Shown piece after piece: positions 1 to 11,207 of a stretch of 64,000 nucleotides of DNA; positions within the stretch are counted from its first letter, which is position 1; every line of letters starts with the position of its first letter. Both the position numbers and the translations under genes were made by a program. Under the pieces are notes generated by a model, which worked only from the letters and a program-made list of their open reading frames with translations, had not been told where the DNA came from and ran no database searches. Source of the stretch: Acanthornis magna (Eukaryota > Chordata > Aves > Passeriformes > Acanthizidae); the NCBI GenBank assembly GCA_036785705.1, contig JAWUZG010000052.1, forward strand, positions 1,798,001-1,862,000. The letters are read 5' to 3'.

Positions 1-499
1 AAAAAGAGACTGCGATTACAGAAGAGGAAGGAAATTAATACAGTTTGTTTGTTAGGATGATCCTTCTTTCTTGCCGAAGCCTTTGCGAAAAAGTAATTTG
101 TGCTGACATTGACCTGCTTTTTGGGGGATCTTGTATTTCCTTACTTCACAGGTTCCCAGATGCTTTTGTGTGGCATTAATATCAGTAATGAGTGAGTCTC
201 TTTCCCTGAGAAGATATGATGGAGGTGAAAAAGAATTTCTATGACTTTTGCAAGGAAGAAGCACTATGTTCAGATCCTGAAAATTCAGCTGTGTGTTATC
301 CTCCTGCAGCCATACGAAAAATTGAAAATGTGTATATGAGAAGCTGAACAGGTAGAGGGGAAGAAGGCCTGGGAAGACTGAATGCTCAGCCCCTGTTCCC
401 ACATGTGCCTGAGCCTCAAGGTGTTTATTGCTCTTGCTATCAATAAAAGGCTTTGCAAGCCTTTTTTTCCAGAACATGTCTTCACCAGTTTTTTAATTT

Positions 500-513
500 C
501 TTTCTCTCTCGCT

Positions 514-545
<32 letters not shown>
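500..545. repeat. CT-rich stretch ending in a T29 run
   Basis: A TCTCTC-rich segment runs into 29 uninterrupted T (517-545). Read on the minus strand this is a poly(A) run followed by GA-rich sequence. No retrocopy or SINE body is recognisable on the side where a retroposed tail would be expected, so I call it a simple low-complexity tract. Confidence 0.85.
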
Positions 546-1656
546 GTAATCCCTGCCAAGGTCCTTTCTTCAGGATATATCAGAAAGTTCTTCATGGGCA
601 ATTTTTTTAGAAAAAGTGAAACACAGGCATGTTGGCAGCAGTTTTGGTCACCTACAACCAAAGGTGCTGAAACAGCAGGAGGGAAGGGGAAGAACCACTT
701 TTCAAGCTAGAAGATACTAGAAACTTAATCAAAGGGTTTGCAGGCACATAACCATACTCCATCTCTATGTATGTGTTTTGTTATCCCAAACTGGTGAGGA
801 AGATGAAACCAGTGTTCACAATCTGGTCTTGCAGGTGCAGTCTGAAGGTTTCATCCCTGTGATCGCCAATTGCTCTTCATCCTTTCTTTCAGTCTTTATT
901 CTCCCTTCCCCTGATGGTGACAAACGGGCACAAAGAAATAGGGAAGAACAGAGTGAAGTGCTACTTTCCAGCCACTCAAATTTCAAGCAGAATACTGAAA
1001 AAAACAGTACAAAGGAACATAGTTGTTGTTTTTTTCCCCTCCTTGCTCCTTGTTAAGCTTCACAGCTCAACAAGTGCCCTACTTTGAAAGAGAAAAGGCA
1101 ACAAAAACATCCACTCACTTCTCTAACTCATTAATTAACCATTTTTTCTTTCCCTGTCTACATTTCTCTCCAGTGCTCTCTTTCCTAAAATTGCCTTTTG
1201 TGAGACAAGATGGTGGAAGATGAGACAAAATGGCAGAGGGAAGAACTACCAGCAACTGGGAATCTTTTCAAGCAAAGCATGTTCAGAGCATATGCAAAGG
1301 TGCTGCTTCTCTTCTTAGATCATTCCCTTGGCAGCAGGATATGATAGGCAAAATCAAACCAATGTTAAGAGAGTTTCAGCTGCAGATCTCAGGAACTGGC
1401 AAGGGCTTTGTCATTGTTTTCCAAATGGGAAAGCAAAGAAACAGAGAATTTGAGAACATACGGTGGTAGAATAATGAATGGGTAAACAGACTCCTTCTGG
1501 GCTCTGTCCTTCATTGAACCCAAAGGTAATTAACAATCTTAGATTCAGCATTAAAATAATAGATATTGACCACAATTTCATGACTGGATAGTAGCCACTA
1601 CAAAGGTCTTCAGCCTCCTTCTCTCAGAGCTGATGTAAAGTTCGGATAACATAAAT

Positions 1657-1678
1657 CAAAACTCAGCGTTGAGTTTTG
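1657..1678. repeat. Short perfect inverted repeat (9-bp arms, 4-nt loop)
   Basis: The arms CAAAACTCA and TGAGTTTTG are perfectly complementary around the loop GCGT. A related CAAAACTCAG word recurs at about 1754. The hairpin is too short to suggest a microRNA precursor and has no visible context. Probably incidental. Confidence 0.5.
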
Positions 1679-2562
1679 CCATTTTGCTACCCAATGTGCT
1701 TCCACTGACTCCTGCTGAGCTAAGATCAAACAAGTCACGGAAAAGACAGGTCAAAACTCAGTTTTACCACCAAAAGCATCCCTTATCTGCAGATGTCCCA
1801 TTCTCTAGAAAGCTGCAATTCTAAAAATCAATCTATAAAGATGATAACAGACACAAGAAACTTGTTGTTGACTGGGATATTCTTCTGGCCCTGAGGCCAT
1901 TCACAATTGCATTAATCTAAACTTTGGAAATATGTTATGTGTTTAATTTAGCTAAGAACAAAATAATGACGAGTATCCCAGCAAGTATTTGGTTACCTCC
2001 TCATTTATATACCATGAGGGGACACATGGAAGAAGATCTGCTGCTGAAAAAGATACTTCCTTTTATTACACTGGTTGCCAGCACCCCTAAAGTTTAAAAA
2101 AATTAAAAAATGGAAAAAGTAATTAAAGCATGCTAGGCCTAATTACTTTCCTGCCTGCTTCAGCAGGGTTTTGGTGGGGAGAAATCATAGTACTTCAAAC
2201 ACCCATATCTGCTTAGGAACTGCAATCCCCAAGCCTTCTGCTGAGTAGGAAGCTGGAATTCTCTCTTCTTAACTGGACAACCTCCTGCTTTCATCAAGAA
2301 ACTTGACATTTTCCATAGCCAGCTCCACATGAAACTCTTTCCACAAGGAACTATTTGAGATCCAGGGATATGAAGAGGAACATACAAGTTTATATTCTCA
2401 ACGTATTGAGGATGTTGTGAATTGGATGTTGCTTGTTGGAGAATGCTGAGGATATTTAAACTTAGAGGATAAATACTCAGAAATAAACAAGATTGTTTGA
2501 AAGCAGATGGTTCATGCTTACCAGGTCCTGTAACTACTAAAAGTTGCCTATTTTAGAGTTAC

Positions 2563-3020
2563 AAACAAACGAACAAAAACCCCCACCAAAAAAACCAACC
2601 AAAAAAAAAAAAAAAAAAACCACAACCAAAAAAACAACAAACCCCAGAAGAAAATCTCTGACAAAGGGTGGAAGAAAAGGCAAAATGCAAAAAGGAAGAA
2701 AAATAATGGCAAGAGAAATTAGAGAAAATTAATGTAAAAAGCAAATAAGGTAAATAACAGCAAACATGCATTGTGGGGCAAATGTCTACTACATTGTTTG
2801 GAGAGCTATTTTCTAAATAAAAAAACAACAAACAAACAAACAAAACCAACAATAACAAAAAACCCCCAAAACAACCCAAAAAAACCCAAACAAAAAAAAA
2901 AAACCAAATCAAAAGACCCCCCCCCCAAAAAAAACAACAAAAAAACCCCAAACAAAACAAAACAGAAAAACAAAAAAAAAAACAAAAAAACACCACCAAA
3001 AACACTCCAAAAAAACCCAA
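2563..3020. repeat. A-rich / CAAA-type low-complexity tract
   Basis: Two A/C-only segments (about 2563-2645 and 2817-3020) are built from interrupted CAAA, AACA and AAAACCC words, with an A19-like run near 2600 and a C10 run near 2920. They are separated by about 170 bp of A-rich sequence. Both strands stay open through parts of it (up to 182 codons on the minus strand), but these products are only Lys/Asn/Thr or Phe/Leu/Cys strings and are not genes. The tract sits just before a CR1 fragment. Confidence 0.85.
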
Positions 3021-3144
3021 CCAGATCTGAAGCTGGGGAAAAAAAACGTTATTGGAATAGGGGGAAAATAAATATTTCAGAAGTACTTTTTTCCCATTTC
3101 TTGGCACTCATCCAGCTCCATCTGGAATAATGCATCCAGCTGGG

Positions 3145-3582
3145 CCTCCAACAAAAGAAGGCTGTTGACAAACTTCAGGGGGTCCAACACAGGCTACAAG
3201 GTGATCAGGAGGTTGGAGGAGGCTGGAGCACATGATGTGCAAGGGAAGGCAGAGAGAGCTGGGTTTGTTCAGCCTGGATACTCAGCAGGGATTTCATAGC
3301 TGCCTTAAAGCACTTCTGAGGAAGTTTGTTAAGAAGACAGAGCCAAGTTGTGATGCATGACAGGGAAGGATCCATCTGGATTCAAGGGGAAAAAAATCCA
3401 GTATGAGATATTTAAACCCAAATAAATTCTGGGACCTCCACCCTTTGAGATTCTGAAGGCCCAACTGGAGGAGGCCCTAAATAATCTGTTCTCAGTTCAG
3501 TGTTGACCCAGCTGTGAGCAGGAGCTTGGGCTGCAGACCTCCTGAGGTCCCTTCCAACCTACATGATCCTCTAATTGTAGGA
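3145..3582 (+). mobile_element. CR1-type LINE fragment, 5'-truncated, forward
   Basis: The sequence carries CR1 3'-region wording in the forward sense: a GGAGCAC-type stretch, then 'agagctgggtttgttcagcc' near 3257, then 'cctgaggtcccttccaacct' at the 3' end (about 3541-3560). Known biology: CR1 is the dominant avian non-LTR retrotransposon and most copies are 5'-truncated. No usable reverse transcriptase frame remains. Divergence from the recalled consensus is substantial, so this is an old copy. Boundaries are approximate. Confidence 0.8.
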
Positions 3583-6500
3583 AAGCTTCAGCAGAAAAAT
3601 TTTAGATAAAGCAATCTGGGAAACCTATGAGCTAAAAAAGCCAAGTGAAAAGCTGTAGTTACCAATATCTAGGGCAATCTAGACATAGGCCAAAATATTT
3701 GGCATTTAAAATGAGTATTTGGAAAAGAAACAGGATGCAACAAAGAAACAAACTTTGCACAAGGATGTCAGACTAGTCAGAATGATTACCTGTGAGTCTA
3801 TTCTTTCTAGGGTAAAGAATAAAGTGTAAGGTGAAAACTGGGCTGGGTCAGACCACATTTCCCCTTTGCTTCTACCTTTTGAATAACCATGGAGGCATAG
3901 ATTTGGCAGAATGTCATCCAGTGCTTTCCTTTCTACTCTACACAAATAATTTTGGTTTATATTTGGTTTTGAACCAAATTAGCATACTTTACACATATGT
4001 TTTAATGGGAACAGCTTATGCAGATGAAACCTTTTTGTTGTCATCCTTCTTATCAAGAGCATATATACTACACTGATGCACACTGGCTCTTGTGTCTTCA
4101 GGCCTGTCATTAGTCTTCTTTTTATGTGAAGGAGTTAATAGTAGAAGCTGCCAGATGTACAAAAATATGAAGTTGAAATATTTGGATGGGTTGTAACGAA
4201 GTTTGAACAGTACTTGCTTTAGCGGAGGACATAGTTACTAGAGGTATAAACTTTTGTTTGATAACAAAAATTATGGTTCACTTTGCACTGGGGCCACATT
4301 CTGATTGCTTTTTCAGTGTTTGCACTTGACTCCTCATCAAGTTTTGCTGCTTCTTGGGAAACATTTGTAGGCATTCCTGAGGGTAAAGGGAGCTTTGGTC
4401 TGATTCTGCTGAGGCCAAGATTTTAACAAACTGCAGTATGTTTGACATTTAGGGAGAAAGTACAGCTCACACACATCACCAAATGGTAGCAGCTGTACAA
4501 AATAACATTGCTATGATACTTTTGCAGTGACTGTGATTAAAAATTTTGTGTTCAGTGATTTAGTGATGTCCTGAAGTTTAATTCCTTGGAACGGAAACTC
4601 AATCATTAAATTTGATGCCAAGACTGTTTTGCAAGACTTTTCATTACAGTTGCTTTGCTACACAACTACGAAATGCAACTGGAACAAAAAGGGGGCACTT
4701 CCCACTCTTTGCTGCCACCTCCTCAGACGACAGCACAAATCCTCCTCCATCCTGGCTCTTCTATTATTTGCCATTTGTCAGTTACAACACATGCATTGGA
4801 AAGATTGCCCTCACAGAGAGAGCTAGTGAACTTCTAAAGGAACAGGCTTGAATAAACAGGCTTGAATAAAACATCCGTAAGTTCACATGCCTGAGCTCTG
4901 TGCAGCTGATTTGATCTTTCCAAGATCTGCAATGCCCTGATGATGATTTTGAGGCATATTCTTGGATGAAGATTACAATGTCATACTTCTGTAACTCTAA
5001 CAATGAAGAGTTTATCACCTTTCCAAGTAATTCTAAATTTTGTGTAGTCTTACATGACATCAGGAATTTTTCCAGAGAAGGGTGCCTGTTATACATGCTA
5101 AAAAAATTCCCACACATTCACTTGAAAAATTCCCAGTTATGAGTACACCAGACCACAGGGAAATACAGTGTGGCATTCCCATTCCTACCACCAGCCTGCA
5201 AGACTTTATCTACTTGGCTTTGCAGTGTCAGGAGATGAAGAGTCTAGTCTAAGGGGCAAGCTTTTCCACTGAATTTAAGGTCATACTTCCAAGTGATGTC
5301 AGAAGGAACTGCCACTGTGCACTCAGGGCCAAGTGGTCAGAGACTGGAGGTATCAGGTGATATTTGTACAATGATCAAGTAGCTCTCATACTAAGACAGA
5401 AGATGCCCTAAGAAGAACTTGCCACACTAAGGCTTATATTCACCATATTTTTGATACCTTTTATTTCAAGATCTCTCCACAAGGTAGAGCCTTGTGGCCC
5501 TCTGCATTTTTGAAGACTCTTCCATGCTAATCATTTCTAGGTATGCAAGTAACCTGGAAAGGAATGAAAGAACCTTAAATGCAGTGGAGAATTTTTCCTG
5601 TGATTGCCTCCACTGACACTCATAGCAGCTGGTTACTATAGAGTTTTAGTTATTTTACAGGCTCCAAATTTTGCCCAAATGTGGATAGTGCTGTCAGATT
5701 GCTGGAAGTCAGATAGTGACAGAAAAAGCAGGACAGAGTATTCTCTACTTCTAAGATGTACAGGGGTGATTTGCTGGAGACACTGAATTTCAGTACCCCA
5801 TCTGACAGTCACTTTCATCTTATACTTGTGAGGTTGAATAAAGTGGAAATGTTGCCTCCTGGGGTACATAGTCTATATGATTTGCTCAAACACCACTGAA
5901 AGCTCCAGGGCCCAAAATTTCTTGTCATGGGCTGGACATTGCATGCAGCCCCTACTGCTGTTCTGATCCACACCTGACACTAGGAAATATTTGCTGTTAC
6001 AGAATCAAAAACCAGCCACAGCTAAAATTTCTGAGAAGACTGAAAGAAAAATATCACAAGAAAAGGAGAGAGGGGAGTTAAAATTAACTCAGCTGCTTTA
6101 TTTGGCACTTGATATTCCAAGGGATCAAGTGGAATTATATGAGAAAAATGCACAGAAGACATACTGAGCATTGCTGTTCATTATCAAATTAACACATTTT
6201 ATATCATGTTTCAACCTTCTTTCAGGCTTTGCCTTGTAATACATGCGATTAGAAGGGAAGTAATAATAGCAATTTTTAGTGACTACTTAAAAACAAAACT
6301 TAAAAAGGCACATTTACAATATTTTTAAAGAATACTTCATTAAGCAGAAGGAGATATACCAGAGACACAAAACTCCACACCAATGAAAATACAGTACAAA
6401 ATTTCCAGGCCTCTGCCTTTAATTGCATCCAAAAGTCATTGTTCTCCAAAAAAAAGAAGCTATGGGGTGAGTGTTTTATGTTTCATTATGTCTTTATAAA

Positions 6501-6797
6501 TTTCTATCACTCAGGATGAAAGAGGCACCAAGTCATTGGTGCTACTTTTTTTGCTAGTCTAGCTGCTTAAGGTATTATTTTTCACAACTGATTTTAGCCA
6601 TTCATGATTATTCCCCTGTCTCACTATATGACACATTCACATAGTGCTTTTTCTCTGGTGACATCAAATTCTTTAGGCAAGTAATTTATTTTAAATCACT
6701 GTGCTGCAGAGAAGATGCTCTACAGAAGGTAGAATTAGACTAGTGGGTTGCTCAAAGTCTGAAGTCAATGGGTGAGACAGTAAACTGTTGCTTTTCT

Positions 6798-6905
6798 ATT
6801 TTATTATTTTTTATAAATAATTTTGTTATCAATCTTATTTTTATTATTTTGTTGCCAATATTTTGGTTTATTATTTATCATATTATCTTATTATTATTTT
6901 ATTTT
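6798..6905. repeat. TTATTA-rich low-complexity DNA
   Basis: Imprecise TTATTA/TTTTATTA words make up most of this stretch, giving very low GC. It is too irregular to count as a clean microsatellite. No function is suggested. Confidence 0.7.
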
Positions 6906-7294
6906 CTTAAAGAGTGGATGGTATAACTCTGCATTCTGTCCTCTGTTGTGCAAAAACACAAGAGCAAAAACTACTCTCGTTCCTAAAAAAATGACATTCT
7001 GAGTAGTATTTTCATTTTATTAGTGAGGCAAAAAGCCTTACAGAAGATACACTAGCTAACAAGGGAAAGCAATATTTACAATCTTGCTGTTTGAAAAGTA
7101 TTGGGAACTGTAAGGAGTAACTTTTCTGACTATAAATGAGAAAACAGGAAGATCCAGACAGAGTAAAAATATGTCTGAATGAATCAAATGTGTATATGTG
7201 ATTTCCTTTTCATCGTGGATTTAATTGAAGGATTATATTCCCTTCCCCCTCCTTTTCAAGTACTTTCCTCAACCATCATTTTTCTTACACAGGA

Positions 7295-7323
7295 CGAGAG
7301 ACAGAGAGAGAGAGAGAAGAGAA
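7295..7323. repeat. Short (GA)n microsatellite
   Basis: A GAGACAGAGAGAG-type purine run with about eight uninterrupted GA dinucleotides in the core (about 7303-7317). It is a simple repeat and possibly polymorphic. Confidence 0.8.
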
Positions 7324-8929
7324 TCAAATTGTGAGTGTCCTCTCCACACATGTGGATACAGAGCTTGGAAAGAAAGATGGGAAAAAGAGCTACAATGAGA
7401 CCCTTAAACATAGGTAAGTGTCTCTGGGGTTAGCAGAGCTCAGTGATGAAGGGAACCATTAGGATTTATGATAAACATGAGGTGCACACAAACCAGACAC
7501 AGTTAAATCCCATCTGTCTCCTGCAGACATGCAGATGATACATTTTTCTTTGAAGTACGCTGGTGACACTGAGGAGTATTGCCCCCCTTGCCCCAGTACC
7601 TACCCCATGGCTTTCAGCATCATTCCCCATGGGAAATCTGAGAAGAGAGTGAATCAGGAGCAACAGAAAGGGACTCCAGATATTCCATGGGCAACATGTA
7701 TCAATAAGGATTTCCTTCTTTCATTTCACAGAAATGAGACATTATAACCATTAAAAAGTAACCCAGTTGAGACACCCATCCTTCATGCTTTGGGCTCCTC
7801 TATTTGCTTTCTGGTTAAAAAGCAGAGGCAAAATTTATTTATGGAGCAGAAACACATCTCACTACTAGTATTAACCCTTGACTTTATATGAGAGTTCAGT
7901 CAGGAAAAAAAAAAAGATGCCAGGCAAATTGGAGCTTCAAACTACCTAATTAAGGCTACATTTGCATACTGATTTCAAGGTTGAGTACCTTTGTCCACAA
8001 GGTTGAATACCTTTGTCCATTCACTCAATATGGACCATATGTAAGCAACAGCAGGATATTAATCACAGTGAAAAAGCATGTTCTCCCCCTTCTTGGACTC
8101 ACTATACTTGTTCTTTTTCCTAAATGTTATAGGTTCAGAGTCAAGGAATTACTACCAGAAACTCTTAAAATTGAGACAATACCTTTCAATTGCTCTTTTG
8201 CAATGGAAAGACAACATATATTTGTTCTATCTCAGAAATAAAAACCATAAAGATGGTTTTCTGCTGTTTTTTCCTCCATGCTTAGTAATACTGTTTCTGT
8301 CTTTTAGACAAGCATCTCTTCTCTCCATGATCTCCAGAGATAAACTGAAGATTGTTTTGATTTGATCCTTCTCACTTTCCAATTTTCTTATCTCTTGAAC
8401 TCATGTTCTCCTCCCCAGTCTTTGTGTTTTCAAGAGCTGAAAAAACTTAGAGAAATATCCTGGTTTGCAGAAATTCTTCTCTCCCCATTGCTGGGGACAT
8501 TCACAGATACACACACATGCACAAATTAAATCTTTCTTCCTTTGGTTTTCTTTATTCTCCAGGTTTCACTGCTTCTTCTTTAATCACGCATACCGTGAAC
8601 ATGATTGTCAATTCCAGACCATGGATTATCAGACTACAGAGAACAGATTAAAGCAGAATTACTCTGCATTTTTGTGTGTTTATTTCCTGAAGTTTCTGAA
8701 GTGTAGATCTATTGAATTCATCATTTTAAACACTATTTTTCATATGTGCAAATAGAAAACAAAAGTAGACACACAACTATCCATACTAAATGTGCAAATT
8801 CAAAGCAGATGATTGCTATCATAAGCATAGCACATATATAACTCAAATAAAACTGCACCTTGAAACATTTTAAAATAAGCAAACAAATGAAAACAGTTCA
8901 GTGTGAAAGGGAATGAGAATACACCAACT

Positions 8930-9290
8930 TTCTTAGAAGAGCAATCTTCAGTCCCCATCAGTTTTGGATCCCTATCTTTCTCCTCAGCTGCTTTTCTGTC
9001 ACTTTCCCTGTATAGTGAGTGTTTTCCTCACTGCCTCCAGGAATCTGCTTCTTTTCCTCCTCTTTCACTCTCCATCTTCTTACCTCTTCTCCTCCAGATT
9101 CTGTTGCTAATAAAGGAAATACTATTTCCATTCTACAGCTCTCCTAATTTGTTCCCTGATAATGGAAACATCTCTCCTACCTTCTTTTCTTTAGTTCTTT
9201 GCCTGTTTTTCTCTATCTGCTCCCTTTCTTTTCCTCAATAATCCCATTTAATTACTCCCTCTTCTCTTCTTCCTACCTATATTCCCCTTT
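8930..9290. repeat. Pyrimidine-rich (CT) low-complexity stretch
   Basis: The plus strand is strongly enriched in C and T (CTTCTCCTC, TTTCCTC words) over about 350 bp. The lack of stops creates a Ser/Phe/Leu/Pro open frame of 112 codons that shows no protein-like pattern. It may be an eroded polypyrimidine tract. No repeat family is identified. Confidence 0.55.
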
Positions 9291-10611
9291 CAAAACCCAT
9301 CCAGAATTCATGCTGGGAATCTGATAGGTAATTATTTATTGCCAAGCCTGCAGACAAAGGGAAAGTGCCCTTAATGAGCAGACATTGGGGAAGTCCTAAT
9401 GACAAACCATAAGACAACTGCATAACTCATTTAGGAAAATTAGGAGATTTCTAATGACATGAAATCCTCAGTTAGTATAAAAATATATAATTTCTTTCAG
9501 AAAATAATCAAGGATCTGCCACTTCAGGACCTGACCCTCAGATAGAAATGCAGAATATAACTAAAGAGACAACATCATCCCACATATTTTCAAAATGCCC
9601 TGGTTTGCATATTACATATTTAATTTAGATGTAAAGAGAACAAAATTCTGGATATTTTAGTACCAGGGAATTAAATACTCAGTTTGGACTTTTATCTGGT
9701 GTTGGGTTTTTTTTCCCTCCTCTTTGTCTCTTTACAGTTGTTTTTTTCTCCAAAGATTATATGCAGCACTTAAACCTTTTTTTTTTGCGAGAGAATCAGA
9801 CTTTTTGGTATTATTATTATTTATGTTTAACTCTTATCTGAAATTAGGCAGCAAACAGGAGCTGCTCTGCTGGCTCAGCGAACTGAGGGGCTGCCATATA
9901 GATTGGTTGTACTCAAGGGACTGGAGGCTGATCTCCTTCCCACACAAGCTATTTGGGTAGAAAAATCACAACTGCTATAATGAGTAGTATCTTTATCTCC
10001 ATGTGTCAGCTCAGAGGGTGGTCTTCTGGGAGAAAATTAAATGTGACCTTCTGCTGTTGATGTGGCACAAACACACATACATTGCACAAGCTTCTGCATC
10101 AATGGCTCCCTCTTGCAGTTCTCTGATGTGCAGTGATCCTTAAGAAGAGTGAAAGCCCCAGCACTTTCCTTTGAGGATCCAACATTATATTTGAGAGATT
10201 TTGGAGCTGAGCTGAATATGACAAACATTTTTGGACATACTCTCCTTGGCACAAGCTGGGTGAAACCCTGTTCATTTCAGTGTCACCCCTGGATTAAACC
10301 TATAATAATAACACAATTCAGTTCCTATTTCTAAGATTAAAAAGTGGCTTAGTAACTTTACAATATAATGGACTGCAGGTCTGTGCTGCTCTGTGCCTTG
10401 AACTTCCAAATAAGTACCAGATATCCCACCATACACACTATTTGAAATAGCAACGGTATTTATTAGCTGGACTTAAATCAGGTAGTTCTTCTGAAGTCAA
10501 TCATGTTTTCAGAAGCATGGAAGAGATCATGATCCACACCACCTAACATCCAGCTTTTTAGATAGCCTTCACCAGCCTCCATCTCCTTCTCTGCTCATTT
10601 CATCTTAGAGT

Positions 10612-11207
10612 TGGCATACTGGTTCAGGCTGGGATAGAGTCAATTTTCTTCATAGCAGTTTGTTTCAAATTTGTAATAAAAACAGAATTGGTACACTGTA
10701 GATAAATAGTGCTTAGTTGTTACTGAGCAGGGCTTACACAGAGTCAAGGATTTTTCTGCTCCTCACCACACCCCAGCAGTGAGGAGGCTGGGGGTGCACA
10801 AGGAATTGGGAGGGGACATAGTCAGGATAGCTGACCTCAAATGACCCAAGGGGTATCCCAGATCATATGAGGTTGTGCTTAGAAATAAAAGCTAGGAGAA
10901 AAAGAAAAGAGGGATATTTAGAGTGATGGTGTTTGTCTTTCCAAGTCACCATCAAATGTGATGGAGCCCTGCTCTCCTGGAGGTGGCTGAACACCTGCCA
11001 GCCCATGGGAAGTGGTGAATTAATTCCTTGACTTGCTTTGCTTGCATACACAACTTTTGCTTTACTTATTAAACTGTCTTTATCTCAACTCGTGTTTTCT
11101 CACTTTTACCCTTCTCAATCTCTTCCTCATCCCACTGTGAGGGAGGGAGTGAATAGCTGGGGGCGGGGGGTGATGTGTTAGCTGCTGTCTGGAGTCAACA
11201 CACAACA
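10612..11207 (+). mobile_element. Solo LTR of an ERVL-like endogenous retrovirus
   Basis: About 596 bp match the wording I recall for a common avian ERVL/ERV3-type LTR. Near the 5' end is 'ggttcaggctgggatagagt' (10621-10640), in the middle 'tgcacaaggaattgggaggg' (10795-10814), then a degenerate TATA-like AAATAAAAG (about 10884). An ATTAAA polyadenylation-type hexamer lies at 11068-11073 just before 'ctgtctttatctcaact', and the 3' end reads GGAGTCAAC..ACAACA. It begins TG and ends CA. No gag, pol or env follows, so it is a solo LTR left by LTR-LTR recombination. No clean target duplication was found at the assumed borders, which may be off by a few bases, so the element is probably old. Confidence 0.8.

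Larger units (their letters stand above)
1..2562. other. Gene-free unique AT-rich DNA
   Basis: I see no supported gene here. The longest open frame is 141 codons on the minus strand (52-477); it resembles no family I know, and this length is expected by chance in AT-rich DNA of this size. The notable local structures are the pyrimidine/T run listed separately and a small hairpin at 1657-1678. No repeat family is recognisable. Confidence 0.6.
3583..10611. other. Gene-free unique DNA
   Basis: No supported gene and no recognisable mobile element in about 7 kb. It holds simple-sequence patches: TTATTA-rich DNA at about 6798-6905, a (GA)n microsatellite near 7303-7317, and a pyrimidine-rich plus strand at about 8930-9290. 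Open frames reach only about 110 codons, and the 112-codon one (8903-9241) follows from the stop-poor CT-rich patch. Confidence 0.6.

Noticed and set aside
2559..3130. 182- and 119-codon open frames
   Set aside because: They lie in the A-rich tract and encode only poly-Phe/Leu or poly-Lys/Asn.
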